Shown piece by piece: positions 33,483 to 42,613 of a stretch of DNA of 64,000 bases. The translations under genes and the position numbers were made by a program. Source of the stretch: Mucilaginibacter pedocola (GTDB lineage Bacteria > Bacteroidota > Bacteroidia > Sphingobacteriales > Sphingobacteriaceae); assembly GCF_002013915.1 (NCBI RefSeq), contig NZ_MBTF01000010.1, forward strand, positions 45,161-109,160, written 5' to 3'. The notes beneath the pieces were generated by a model. The model was not told where the DNA came from and did not search any database. It saw only the letters and a program-made list of their open reading frames with translations. Each line of letters opens with the position of its first letter. The stretch's first letter is position 1.

Positions 33483-35093
33483 ATGGAAGCTGCCTGTATT
33501 GACTATAAAGAAACGGGATACTTTTCCCAAACCGTTGCCGACTACCTGGCCGATGTGCCCGAGTTACGTTCGTTTTATAGTCACCGACCTACTATGCAGG
33601 GTTTTGCCGAATTATTAGGGCAAAAGAAAGTTGTTGCTAACCGCCAACTATTGGTGGAAGTTCTGCTGGAACAGTACTTCCACAACTCTGATAAAGGCAC
33701 ACCGGAATTAGAAGCAGCCGAGCTGGTTCGCAAGCAGATAGAGTTGTTGGGTGCCGATAATACCTATACCGTTACTACCGGCCATCAGCTAAATATTTTT
33801 ACCGGTCCGCTTTACTTCATCTACAAAATAGTAACAGCCATAAAGCTTTGCCGCGAACTTAAAGAGTCGTACCCCGATAAAGAGTTCGTACCGGTTTACT
33901 GGATGGCATCTGAAGACCACGATTTTGCCGAGATAAACTACACCAATATTGGCGGCAAAAAAGTACATTGGTGGTACGAGGCTTCGGGCGCTACCGGGCG
34001 TATCAATCCCGATACCATGCGCCAGGCACTTAACCAATACAAAGGCGTATTGGGGATAGACGGGCACTCCGCGGAACTTGGCGAAATGGTAGAAACTGCC
34101 TACACCGCCTTTGATAAACTGGCAGATGCTACCCGCTACCTCGTTAACGCACTGTTCGGTCGTTACGGGCTGGTAATTATTGATGCGGACGACCATAGGC
34201 TGAAACAATCTTTCGCCCCTATTATTACGCGTGATGTTATCGAACAAAACAGCTTTAAAAACATTAGCGCCGTAAACGAAAAACTGCAGCAACTGGGTGT
34301 ACACATACAGGTAAACCCGCGCGAGATAAACTTCTTTTACCTGAAGGACCAGCTTCGCGAACGCCTGGTGTTTGAAGACGGCCGTTACGGCGTTAACAAT
34401 ACCGAAATTAACTTTAGCGAAGAAGAACTAAAACAGGAAATAGCCACCTACCCCGAACGCTTTAGCCCCAACGTGGTGATGCGCCCGCTTTACCAAGAGT
34501 GCATTCTGCCTAACATTGCCTACGTAGGCGGCGGTGCCGAAGTAGTATACTGGCTGGAACTGAAGTCGAATTTCGATTTCTACGGCGTGGATTTCCCGAT
34601 ACTGATACTGCGCAATTCGGCTTTAGTTATCCCGAAGGAAACTGCAGCCAAAATAAAAAGCATGGAGCTATCGCCGGCCAACCTGTTCAAAAGCACCGAC
34701 GAGATCAAGAACAGCTGGGTGCAAAAACACAGCAACCACGATCTTACCCTTGCCGACGAATGGCGTGAGATAGAGCGCGCTTTTGATAAAATAAAACTCC
34801 GCTCGCATAAGATAGACCCAACCTTGTCTCCATCAGCAGCAGCCGTACAAGCCAGGCTGAAACATGCCATGGATAACTTCCAGAAGAAATTGGTAAAGGC
34901 CGAAAAGCGCAACTACAAAACCCGCCTCGAGCAAATAGAACACATCAAAGCCGACCTGTTCCCCAAAAACAGCCTGCAAGAACGCCAGGAGAATTTTGGC
35001 TTAAGCTATGTAAAATGGGGCCAATTATTCATTGATGAGCTCATTCGCAACTTCGAGCCGCTTGATTTTAAGTTTACGGTGCTGACGGAGTAA
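33483..35093 (+). CDS. bshC: Bacillithiol biosynthesis cysteine-adding enzyme BshC
   Basis: A 536-residue protein matching BshC, which adds cysteine to glucosaminyl-malate in the last step of bacillithiol synthesis. Diagnostic stretches include VTTGHQLNIFTGPLYFIYKI, FVPVYWMASEDHDFAEIN, and VGGGAEVVYWLELK, with a long coiled coil near residues 420-480. ATG 33483 is chosen; the ATG at 33429 is in an intergenic repeat. Bacillithiol is the main low-molecular-weight thiol in many Bacteroidota. bshA and bshB are not in this window. Confidence 0.95.
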   Translation: MEAACIDYKETGYFSQTVADYLADVPELRSFYSHRPTMQGFAELLGQKKVVANRQLLVEVLLEQYFHNSDKGTPELEAAELVRKQIELLGADNTYTVTTGHQLNIFTGPLYFIYKIVTAIKLCRELKESYPDKEFVPVYWMASEDHDFAEINYTNIGGKKVHWWYEASGATGRINPDTMRQALNQYKGVLGIDGHSAELGEMVETAYTAFDKLADATRYLVNALFGRYGLVIIDADDHRLKQSFAPIITRDVIEQNSFKNISAVNEKLQQLGVHIQVNPREINFFYLKDQLRERLVFEDGRYGVNNTEINFSEEELKQEIATYPERFSPNVVMRPLYQECILPNIAYVGGGAEVVYWLELKSNFDFYGVDFPILILRNSALVIPKETAAKIKSMELSPANLFKSTDEIKNSWVQKHSNHDLTLADEWREIERAFDKIKLRSHKIDPTLSPSAAAVQARLKHAMDNFQKKLVKAEKRNYKTRLEQIEHIKADLFPKNSLQERQENFGLSYVKWGQLFIDELIRNFEPLDFKFTVLTE

Positions 35094-35194
35094 AAACCCA
35101 ATTAAATCTTTGTAAAATATTGCAATGGTGGAGTCTCATTAAAAATTTCGATTGCGATAATAATTCGTGAGATTAGATAGCTAAACCTATTACA

Positions 35195-35698
35195 ATGAAA
35201 CTATCAGTTATTGCCTTTTGTACGATCCTGTCAACACATATCTTTTTTCAAAAACGGCCACAATATTTTTTCCCTCAATTAGATGGGACAAAGAAAGAAA
35301 TTGAACTTGCCGCCAAGCAATATGGGGCTGTACTTAAGTACAATAAGCAAGTGCCTAAAACTAAAACGGTGGCGGCTCACAGCGAGTTGGCTTTTGTTTT
35401 CCCTAAATTGGATAAGGATGATGTTTACCTGGCCACTTACTATTTAAATGCTAAAGGCGAGTGTTTTCAGCAAAACCTCTACTATGGAAGTAATGAATTC
35501 TTAAATCATTATATCAACCAATTTGACAACCCTAAAGTAAATTTTAACAGGGTGGGGCAAAACTTAAAATGGGAAGGAAAATTTATTGAATTAGAACTGA
35601 TAAAATCGCCCCCACGCTTAGTTCAGGGAAATCAGGTTTTGTATTCCAAGCTAAGCGTACCAATAAGCCCTTCAAAGCCGGAAATAAATAATGTGTAG
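35195..35698 (+). CDS. Hypothetical exported protein
   Basis: A 167-residue protein with a possible signal peptide (MKLSVIAFCTILSTHIFF). The remainder is a predicted alpha/beta domain with no recognised motif. It ends 24 bases before a perfect hairpin. Codon use is AT-richer than in bshC. No family can be named. Confidence 0.5.
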   Translation: MKLSVIAFCTILSTHIFFQKRPQYFFPQLDGTKKEIELAAKQYGAVLKYNKQVPKTKTVAAHSELAFVFPKLDKDDVYLATYYLNAKGECFQQNLYYGSNEFLNHYINQFDNPKVNFNRVGQNLKWEGKFIELELIKSPPRLVQGNQVLYSKLSVPISPSKPEINNV

Positions 35699-35722
35699 AT
35701 ATTTACAAATATTCATAAACAG

Positions 35723-35752
35723 CAAATGCCGGCATCACCGGCATTTGTTGTT
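35723..35752. terminator. Bidirectional terminator between convergent genes
   Basis: Perfect 10-bp stem CAAATGCCGG-catca-CCGGCATTTG with T-rich flanks on both strands. Confidence 0.75.
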
Positions 35753-35768
35753 TATAAATACTGTTAGC

Positions 35769-36281
35769 TTATTGCACAATAGCTACATCAAATGTGCCTT
35801 CGGTAATTACTTTTTTAGAGGCTGCGCCATCCAATGAAAATTCGCTAAGCCCGCCGCTAAAGGTGCCCTTAATACGGGTAGCCGAAGCACTGGTGATAGT
35901 TACGGTTGCCTGGTTGGCAGCATCGTCGTCATTAAAAAAAGTATCATCATCTGCATTGCTCGAGCTGAACATAATAACCGGCTTGTCGTCGTCGCTGGTG
36001 GCAGTGTTGCTATAGGTTTTGCCAACTACCGGTGAGCCGTTTATGGTAACCGATATTTGCGAACCGTTGGCAGCAGTACCCTGCACCGCAGTAAATGATA
36101 ACCCGTTCACTGAGCCGGTAGCTGCAAAAGCGTTAGTGTTGAACGTTGTAGCCGTGCCATCAACTTTGGCGGAAATAGTGCTGGCAGACTTGTTGTCAGA
36201 ATCTTTCTTGCAAGAAGAAACAGAGATGGTTGCAAAAGCAACTACAAAAAGCAAAATTGCTTTAAATGGTTTTGTGATCAT
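35769..36281 (-). CDS. Lipoprotein of unknown function (DUF6252-like)
   Basis: A 170-residue lipoprotein: signal and lipobox ISVSSCKKD (Cys24), then a Ser/Thr/Asp-rich beta protein (ISAKVDGTATTFNT...). The pattern of a short beta-sandwich after a KKDSDNKSAS linker resembles Bacteroidota DUF6252-type lipoproteins; this is a weak family call. Asp-rich run SSNADDDTFFNDDDAANQ suggests metal or surface contacts. Convergent with the gene at 35195; no sugar-utilisation genes adjoin it. Confidence 0.6.
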   Translation of the reverse strand: MITKPFKAILLFVVAFATISVSSCKKDSDNKSASTISAKVDGTATTFNTNAFAATGSVNGLSFTAVQGTAANGSQISVTINGSPVVGKTYSNTATSDDDKPVIMFSSSNADDDTFFNDDDAANQATVTITSASATRIKGTFSGGLSEFSLDGAASKKVITEGTFDVAIVQ

Positions 36282-36409
36282 GCGTTTAGGCGTTTTTAAT
36301 TATTTAATGGCACTAAGATAGGTAGTTTCTGCCTACTTTCATTGTTAAAAAACGTTTTAGTTCAATTATCTCACCGTCGGCGCGTATAAAGTAATATTTA
36401 GCTAAACCC

Positions 36410-36417
36410 TATCTTTG
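36410..36417 (+). promoter_or_regulatory. -7 element of the Ldh-family gene
   Basis: TATCTTTG, an exact TAnnTTTG, ends 5 bases before the ATG at 36423. A matching -33 TTTG is not seen. The transcript would be leaderless or have a leader of a few bases. Confidence 0.5.
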
Positions 36418-36422
36418 CCCTC

Positions 36423-37496
36423 ATGATCATCCCCGAAACTCAACTCCGCCGATTCACCCAAAACGTTTTCATGGCCATGGGCTGCAGCCATGAACATGCT
36501 GTATTGGCTGCTGACGTATTGCTCAAATCGGACCTTCGGGGGATAGATTCGCATGGCGTAGCACGCTTAAGCGGCTATGTGCGCCTTTGGGAAAAGCGGC
36601 GCATTAACCCTACACCTGATATTAAGATCGTTCACGAAACTGCAACTACGGCCACTATTGATGGCGATGCCGGTTTGGGTTTGGTAGTTGCGCCATTTGC
36701 TATGCAGGTGGCTATTGAAAAGGCTAAAACTTACGGCTCGGGATGGGTATCGGTACGTAACTCTAACCATTTCGGTATTGCGGGTTACCATGCCCTAAAG
36801 GCTGTGGAGCAGGATATGATTGGTTTTGGCATGACCAATGCCAGTCCGCTGGTGGCGCCAACTTTTTCGAACGAGCGCCTGCTGGGTACTAATCCCATGT
36901 GCTACGCTTTCCCGGCAGGCAATTATCCGCCGGTTATTGTTGACATGGCTACATCAGCAGCTGCCAATGGCAAGTTGGAAATAGCCCAGCGCAGCGGCAA
37001 ACAGGTACCCGAAGGTTGGATACAAAACGGACAAGGCAATGCCACTACCGACCCGCATGCCCTCAAATCGGGCGGCTCGCTTCTCCCCTTAGGCAGCGAC
37101 CGCGAGCACGGCAGCCACAAAGGTTTCGGACTAAGCGCTACGGTAGATATTTTATCGGGCGTGCTTTCGGGTGCGGGCTTTGGGCCGTGGGTGCCGCCAT
37201 TCGTTTCTTTTTTAGAGCCGCCGGTGAATCCGCCCGGGCAAGGTATAGGCCACTTTTTAGGTGCCATGCGCGTAGATGGTTTCCGCCCGGCAGAAGCGTT
37301 TAAAAAAGATATGGATATCTGGATAGAGCGATTCAAAGGTGCTTCAACCATCCACCCCGATCAAAAAGTCATCATCCCCGGCGAACCCGAACTGGAAGCC
37401 GAATTGGATAGAATGCAAAATGGCTTCCCCTTAGTAGATGCCGTTGTAAAAGATTTGCAGGAGTTGGCGGCGAAGTTGGGGGTAGAGACATTATAA
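36423..37496 (+). CDS. Ldh family oxidoreductase (malate/L-lactate dehydrogenase type 2)
   Basis: A 357-residue NAD(P)H-dependent 2-hydroxyacid dehydrogenase of the YlbC/Ldh_2 family. Characteristic segments are RGIDSHGVARLSGYV, the catalytic-His region VRNSNHFGIAGYHAL, and the nucleotide-site TNASPLVAPTF and GSDREHGSHKGFGL. Substrates across the family include malate, lactate, ureidoglycolate and sugar-derived 2-keto acids; which applies cannot be told here. Start ATG lies right after a -7 element. Monocistronic. Confidence 0.88.
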   Translation: MIIPETQLRRFTQNVFMAMGCSHEHAVLAADVLLKSDLRGIDSHGVARLSGYVRLWEKRRINPTPDIKIVHETATTATIDGDAGLGLVVAPFAMQVAIEKAKTYGSGWVSVRNSNHFGIAGYHALKAVEQDMIGFGMTNASPLVAPTFSNERLLGTNPMCYAFPAGNYPPVIVDMATSAAANGKLEIAQRSGKQVPEGWIQNGQGNATTDPHALKSGGSLLPLGSDREHGSHKGFGLSATVDILSGVLSGAGFGPWVPPFVSFLEPPVNPPGQGIGHFLGAMRVDGFRPAEAFKKDMDIWIERFKGASTIHPDQKVIIPGEPELEAELDRMQNGFPLVDAVVKDLQELAAKLGVETL

Positions 37497-37520
37497 ATGC
37501 CCCTTTTACATGTCGGCTAT

Positions 37521-37693
37521 TTAACCACAGAGAACACAGAGAGAAAAACACAGAGGTTCGCAGAGAGATTTGCAAGCGGGCCAGAGAGTTCTTCGAATTG
37601 GTTATTTCTTTCTTTGTGTCCCTGCGTGAAATAAATAACCTCCATACAGGCTCTGTGTACCTCCGCGTAAAACTCTGTGTACTCTGCGGTTAA
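37521..37693. repeat. CACAGAG word repeat with 21-bp inverted ends
   Basis: Left end TTAACCACAGAGAACACAGA(G) at 37521-37541; right end CTCTGTGTACTCTGCGGTTA(A) at 37673-37693. They are reverse complements at 19 of 21 positions. The interior holds more CACAGAG/CTCTGTG words. The whole 173-bp unit sits between convergent genes. Confidence 0.65.
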
Positions 37694-37720
37694 TTAATAA
37701 ATAAGCTATGTATATACCCC

Positions 37721-38119
37721 TCACACCTTCGGATGAAAGGCAAATAGCATTTTATAGTACTTATGATAAGCTATCAGCAGGAAAACATTTAGCCCAACAA
37801 CTGTAATACCCAAAGGCAGCAACTGGTGCCCCAGGAAAACATCAAACAAAAACATGTTCAGTGTTATGGGGAACAAAGCTATCAGGAACAAAGCGGTAAA
37901 ACGGTTTGTTAGCAAGCTCAATCCGCAAAGCATTTCCAGTATTTTCAGGCAGGGGAAAAAGTATTCTGCGCGTGAGAGCGTCATGAGGTAATTATCGGCC
38001 CGCCTATCCAGCAGGGGAAAATGTATAATGCTATCTAATATCTGCACAAACTGGTTAATGCCAAATACAAGGAAAATAGCGCCAAGTATTACACGGGCAA
38101 TAATAATTGCAATTTTCAT
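37721..38119 (-). CDS. Small DoxX-like membrane protein
   Basis: A 132-residue protein with four hydrophobic helices (near residues 5-22, 53-72, 77-95, 102-118). IILGAIFLVFGINQFVQ-type start (ARVILGAIFLVFGINQF) and the central CLKILEMLCGLSLLTNRF resemble DoxX/DUF6041-like proteins. It is a distant relative of the gene at 14550. Role unknown. Confidence 0.7.
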   Translation of the reverse strand: MKIAIIIARVILGAIFLVFGINQFVQILDSIIHFPLLDRRADNYLMTLSRAEYFFPCLKILEMLCGLSLLTNRFTALFLIALFPITLNMFLFDVFLGHQLLPLGITVVGLNVFLLIAYHKYYKMLFAFHPKV

Positions 38120-38170
38120 GATGAAGGGGGTTGGGTTTATGTGGTTTACTCAAATATAAATGAAATAAAC

Positions 38171-38386
38171 GCGAATTGAGTGAACACGAATTACACGAAT
38201 TGAGAAAAATTTCACGAACTCATTTTTGGCGTCAATTTAAGGTGCCCGATACGTGTTGATCTATTGAGTTAACACGAATAGAACGAATTGAGAAAAATCT
38301 CACAAATCTATTCTTGATGCCTAACTAACACAGCTGTAGCCTTTTAATTTGTGAAATTCGTTTTAATTAGAGCAATTCGTGTTATA
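38171..38386. repeat. ACACGAATT repeat: two direct copies and one inverted copy
   Basis: Copy 1 at 38171-38221 (GCGAATTGAGTGAACACGAA, then TTACACGAATTGAGAAAAAT), copy 2 at 38263-38312 (ATTGAGTTAACACGAATAGA, then ACGAATTGAGAAAAAT), and an inverted copy near 38345-38386 (AATTTGTGAAATTCG ... GCAATTCGTGTTA). This fills most of the 333-base gap at 38120-38452; no gene is seen there. Confidence 0.65.
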
Positions 38387-38413
38387 TAACAAAGGCGCCC
38401 ATCGCGGGCGCCT
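38386..38413 (-). terminator. Terminator of the TonB-type receptor gene
   Basis: Perfect 8-bp GC-rich stem AGGCGCCC / GGGCGCCT with 5-base loop; minus-strand tail TTTGTTATA. Confidence 0.65.
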
Positions 38414-38452
38414 GTTGCTGAATATAGAAATTGATCATGTAAAGTCCGTTGA

Positions 38453-41272
38453 TTAGAACGGTGGCGGGCCGCCCGGGCCGGGGCCACCACCCGGAGGGGG
38501 GCCGCCTCCCGGAGGGCCTGTTGGCCTTGCGCCTGCAAATTTAGACAACCTTAAAGTAAAGCTCAGCAAGAAGTAACGCCCCAGTTTGTTAGAATTGGTT
38601 TGCGTAACATAGCTGCCGCTGCTGGTAGCGCTGTAGCCGGTATTCTCGTTAAAAATATCATTCACCGCAAAACGCAGGGTGCCTACGTTGCCTTTCAGGA
38701 AACGGCGCTCCACATAGGCGTTCAGGATGTTGGGGTTAGTTGCGCCGGTGTAGCCGTAGTATAATTGCTTGGTGAAATCGTAGCTCAGGGTCCAATCCTT
38801 AAAGAAATAGTTTTTTCCATTCAGTCCAAGGTTTAGCGAGCTGAATTTGTTGTTCACGTTGGCTGCGCTTAGCGTATTGGTGGTGCGGTTAATGGCGTAG
38901 GTGGTGTTGGCTTCGGCATCAATAATATCTTCAATATTCACCCTGAACCTCACGCCCTGCGATAGTACCAGGTTTTTGGCGATGTTCTTTTCTATCGATA
39001 AACCATCATCTCCAAAACCGCCTATGTACGATATATTGTTGTTATAGTTGGCATTACCCTGAAAAAACAAGGTGTACTTACGTTTCTGCCATGGTTTGGC
39101 AAACACATAAAAACCGTTGGCCGCGTAATAACCATCCGCATTTTGGTAGGTGGTTAATATGGTACCGGCCAGGTTAGGGTCGGCAGCGGTTACAGGGTAG
39201 TTAATGGTGGTAGCTACAATTTTGTTGCTGCTTTGGGTGAACGACAGGTTACTGAAGAACACATTCCCCGATGCAAAATCGAACTTATTGTAACGGATAG
39301 AGAGCACGTTGTTAAACTCCGGCTTCAGGTCGGCGTTACCCTGCACCGGGTACGAAGCATTAGAATAATCGGTAACCGGTTGCAACTGCGTATAGGTTGG
39401 CTGCTGGCTGGTACCGTTGTAGTTTACGCTGAGGGATTGGCTCCTGCTGAAGTTATAAATAAACCTAGCGTTCGGCGCCCAGTTGAACTCCTCTTTACGG
39501 TTAACAGGCGAGCCCGGCGAACTACCCTCCAATACCGATGGCTGCGCCACAACACCCAAAGTGTAGTTGTATTTCTTGTCGATAAAACGAAAGTTCAAAC
39601 CGAAACGGTTGGTGGTAAAGTTATAATTGTAATTATTGGTAAGCAGCGCGTAGTTGTTACGCACATTGCCCGAAAGTGTATCAGTATTCCTGTCTGCGCT
39701 GGTAGTTTGGTATTTATAACCATAAGTAAACTCCAGGAAGCTCTTTTTAGCCAACGGCTCCAGGTACGATACGTTGGTACCCACACTATCGGTACGGCTG
39801 GCGGTGTTGATGAACTGGTTTAGCGGTGCGTTCGCAGCACCCTCTATGTAAGTATAAATTGGGTTTTGGTACTGGTCGATATGGTATGAACCTGCACCTA
39901 CGTTAATGCTGAAGTTACGCCCTTTTTTAGCAAAGCGGTGGTTGTACAGCACATTGGCGCCATAGTTTGGCGCGGTAGAATGCAGGTACGAGCTAAAGGT
40001 GTAATCAGATATTGTCTGCGTTGCGTTTATCAGTTGGTTGGCCGCAGTTTGGTCGGTAGTGATACCTGCGAACGAAAACGTAGGGCTTATCTTTAAATAG
40101 TTTACCGTATCAGGCTTGTACTCAATATTAAAGTTAAAGCGGTGGTTCAGGTTAGTGGTTTCCTGGTTGCTGCTTTGGGTATTGGTACTGGGGTTACTCA
40201 GCGATGTATTGTTTTGTATAGTAGTGCTAATGGTATTTACCGTGTTGTTAGAAAAACTGTAGCTGCCATACACGGTAGTTTTTTTGCTCCAGCTATCGCG
40301 ATAGTTGAAACCTATGCTGCGCGAGGTGGTAATACCATTCCCCGAGTTGGAATTCATTCCCGGAGGGCCACCGCCACCACGCGGGCCGCCGCCACCCGGC
40401 GCACCACCGAATGTGAACAGGTTGGTGTTGGCATTGTTGATGTTACCTAATACGGCTATTTGCCTGTCGCCATCAAACCTGAAGAGGTTGGCTTGCGCTG
40501 TATAGCGGCTGTCTTCGTTACCTTGCGGTAAAATATCCTTGCCCCCGCCTACGGTAGCCTGGCCAAAGTAGCCGAAGTTTTTGCTGGGTTTTATATTGAT
40601 GTTCAATACTTTTTCGGGCTCGCCGCTTTTTACGCCGGTGATGTTGGCCTGGTCGCCGTAATCATCAATTACCTGTATGCTCTGTATCACATCGGCGGGC
40701 AGGTTTTTGGTAGCTGTTTTTACGTCGCCGCCAAAAAAGTCCTTACCATTCACGCGTACTTTGGTTACGGTTTTGCCTTGCGCGGTAATGTTGCCGTCTT
40801 TATCAACATCTACACCGGGGAGCTTTTTTATCACATCCTCCACCGGGGCACCATCCCGTACTTTGTAGGCAGCGGCGTTAAACTCTACAGTATCTTCCTT
40901 CAGTTTCACGGCATTCACATCGGTAATAGTTACTACACCCAGCATGCGCGTATCCGACTTTAGGATGATAGGCAACAAAGTGAAAGGTGTGGTTTTATCA
41001 TCCAGCGTAAAGTGGCGTTTGATGGATTGATATCCCATGGATACCACTACCAGGCTAAACTCTTTTACGGTTACGTTATGGAAAACAAAGCCGCCGTTAA
41101 CATCGGTAATAATGGCGCTGCTATCTTTAGCGGTGATAATTTTTACCGTGGTGCCGGGCAGGGTAACGCCGGTGCTGTCTTTCACCACGCCTTTTACATC
41201 CCTGCCTGCCTGGGCAAACACCTTTACCTGCAACAGTAAAGCAAGGGCCAGAAATAAGTATTTAAGTTTCAT
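38453..41272 (-). CDS. TonB-dependent-receptor-like outer membrane beta-barrel protein
   Basis: A 939-residue outer-membrane protein from ATG 41270-41272 (signal peptide KLKYLFLALALLLQVKVFAQ). Domains: carboxypeptidase-regulatory-like beta-sandwich (about 25-105), plug-like region (about 125-230, with VEDVIKKLPGVDVDKDGNIT and TKVRVNGKDFFGGD), then an OMP_b-brl_3 beta-barrel. Two Gly/Pro-rich insertions stand out: APGGGGPRGGGGPPGMN near residue 300 and a 25-residue Pro/Gly tail after the barrel. No SusD partner adjoins. The divergent LytS/LytTR pair and a repeat operator at 41328 suggest direct control by that system. Ligand unknown. Confidence 0.88.
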   Translation of the reverse strand: MKLKYLFLALALLLQVKVFAQAGRDVKGVVKDSTGVTLPGTTVKIITAKDSSAIITDVNGGFVFHNVTVKEFSLVVVSMGYQSIKRHFTLDDKTTPFTLLPIILKSDTRMLGVVTITDVNAVKLKEDTVEFNAAAYKVRDGAPVEDVIKKLPGVDVDKDGNITAQGKTVTKVRVNGKDFFGGDVKTATKNLPADVIQSIQVIDDYGDQANITGVKSGEPEKVLNINIKPSKNFGYFGQATVGGGKDILPQGNEDSRYTAQANLFRFDGDRQIAVLGNINNANTNLFTFGGAPGGGGPRGGGGPPGMNSNSGNGITTSRSIGFNYRDSWSKKTTVYGSYSFSNNTVNTISTTIQNNTSLSNPSTNTQSSNQETTNLNHRFNFNIEYKPDTVNYLKISPTFSFAGITTDQTAANQLINATQTISDYTFSSYLHSTAPNYGANVLYNHRFAKKGRNFSINVGAGSYHIDQYQNPIYTYIEGAANAPLNQFINTASRTDSVGTNVSYLEPLAKKSFLEFTYGYKYQTTSADRNTDTLSGNVRNNYALLTNNYNYNFTTNRFGLNFRFIDKKYNYTLGVVAQPSVLEGSSPGSPVNRKEEFNWAPNARFIYNFSRSQSLSVNYNGTSQQPTYTQLQPVTDYSNASYPVQGNADLKPEFNNVLSIRYNKFDFASGNVFFSNLSFTQSSNKIVATTINYPVTAADPNLAGTILTTYQNADGYYAANGFYVFAKPWQKRKYTLFFQGNANYNNNISYIGGFGDDGLSIEKNIAKNLVLSQGVRFRVNIEDIIDAEANTTYAINRTTNTLSAANVNNKFSSLNLGLNGKNYFFKDWTLSYDFTKQLYYGYTGATNPNILNAYVERRFLKGNVGTLRFAVNDIFNENTGYSATSSGSYVTQTNSNKLGRYFLLSFTLRLSKFAGARPTGPPGGGPPPGGGPGPGGPPPF

Positions 41273-41327
41273 GATATATTTTATGATGCACAAAACAATA
41301 GCTTTGGCGCGGCATCAAAAAACGCTA

Positions 41328-41359
41328 TAGACAGAGGCTTGCACTACATAGACGGAGGC
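41328..41359. promoter_or_regulatory. Direct repeat with 21-bp spacing: probable LytTR operator
   Basis: TAGACAGAGGC (41328-41338) and TAGACGGAGGC (41349-41359) match at 10 of 11 positions and are 21 bp apart start to start, the spacing typical for LytTR-domain regulators. Seen from the receptor gene, the sites lie directly upstream of a TTTTTTG that could be its -33 element. Located between the receptor and the LytS kinase genes. Confidence 0.5.
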
Positions 41360-41531
41360 CCGTTTTTAACCGCCGAAGCCGTAAAAGTTACGCCGACTGC
41401 CCCAAATGGCTTTTTAAAGGTTATCATTGCCTGTTCGTCGGTAAAAACCTGCCCCCCGCAGATAATTGTTGGGGATATACCATGCCGATACGTAATATTG
41501 TAACACGCTGTTTACAAAGCCATTATAGCAG

Positions 41532-42605
41532 ATGATATTTCAACGATTTAAAAGTTCATTCGGCAGCATCCTTATCCAGGCATTGATATGGATAGTGCTG
41601 GGCAACATATTGCTGTTTTACCAGCCCTTTTTGCGCGATATTGATGTACCCTACCAATTTTGGATAAAGCAAACCATTGTGTTTGCCCTGCTGATAGGTG
41701 CCTACTATTTAAATGCCTATGTGCTGGTGCCCACCTTTTTGCTGAAAAAGCGCAACGGCATTTACTTTTTGCTGCTTACGGCGATAGTTATAGCTGTTGT
41801 ATTTTTAACCGGCTTTACCGATAAATTCCTCAACATTCACGATCTGCTGGAAGAAGCCTTTCACAAACGCGGCCCGCATAAAGGACCGGGCGGCAGGCGC
41901 GGCTTTATGGATACCTTTACAATCATCCTGGCATCTTTGGTATTAGGAATCAGCACCAGCGTGGCCACCGTGCAGCGCTGGCAAAAAGAACGCGCCCGCC
42001 AAAAAGAGATGGAGGCCGAAAAAATAAGCTCGGAGCTATCCTTCCTGAAGGCACAGATAAATCCGCATTTCTTCTTCAATACGCTTAACAATATCTACGC
42101 GCTTACGCTGGTGAATGTAGAAACATCGCGCACTGCCCTGCACCAATTATCGCGTATGATGCGGTATGTGTTGTACGATACCCAAAACAGCACCGCCCTG
42201 CTGAGCCAGGAGATAGCCTTCATCAAAGATTATATCAGCCTGATGCAGCTGCGCCTTACCGAGAAGGTAACGGTAGATTATAAATCGCCAAACCCGCTGC
42301 AGGAGCATCCTATTGCGCCCATGCTGTTTTTGCCCTTTGTAGAGAATGCCTTTAAACACGGCGTGAGCGATACCCTGCCCAGCACCATTGAGGTACACAT
42401 TACGCAGGATGATAACCAGGTGAAGCTGCGTGTAAAAAACACCAATTACAAAAAGAAGGGTGCCGACCTGGAAGATAACAAAGGCATAGGCCTGGCCAAC
42501 ACCATCCGCCGCCTGGAGCTGCTTTACGCCGGAAAATACATTTTAGATGTAGATAACAATTTGGAAAGCAACGTTTATACCGTTAACTTAACCATATCAT
42601 TATAA
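41532..42605 (+). CDS. LytS-family sensor histidine kinase
   Basis: A 357-residue membrane kinase with four transmembrane helices (about 15-30, 46-64, 76-98, 130-150) and cytoplasmic His_kinase domain: FLKAQINPHFFFNTLNNIYA holds the phosphoacceptor His, and MLFLPFVENAFKHGVSD the N box of the ATPase. A basic Gly/His stretch (HKRGPHKGPGGRRG) lies between helices 3 and 4. The response regulator follows 8 bases later, so they form one operon. Confidence 0.93.
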   Translation: MIFQRFKSSFGSILIQALIWIVLGNILLFYQPFLRDIDVPYQFWIKQTIVFALLIGAYYLNAYVLVPTFLLKKRNGIYFLLLTAIVIAVVFLTGFTDKFLNIHDLLEEAFHKRGPHKGPGGRRGFMDTFTIILASLVLGISTSVATVQRWQKERARQKEMEAEKISSELSFLKAQINPHFFFNTLNNIYALTLVNVETSRTALHQLSRMMRYVLYDTQNSTALLSQEIAFIKDYISLMQLRLTEKVTVDYKSPNPLQEHPIAPMLFLPFVENAFKHGVSDTLPSTIEVHITQDDNQVKLRVKNTNYKKKGADLEDNKGIGLANTIRRLELLYAGKYILDVDNNLESNVYTVNLTISL

Positions 42606-42613
42606 ACCACCTC

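Noticed and set aside
38171..38386. CRISPR-like array
   Set aside because: Only three degenerate copies in mixed orientation, no regular spacers and no cas genes.
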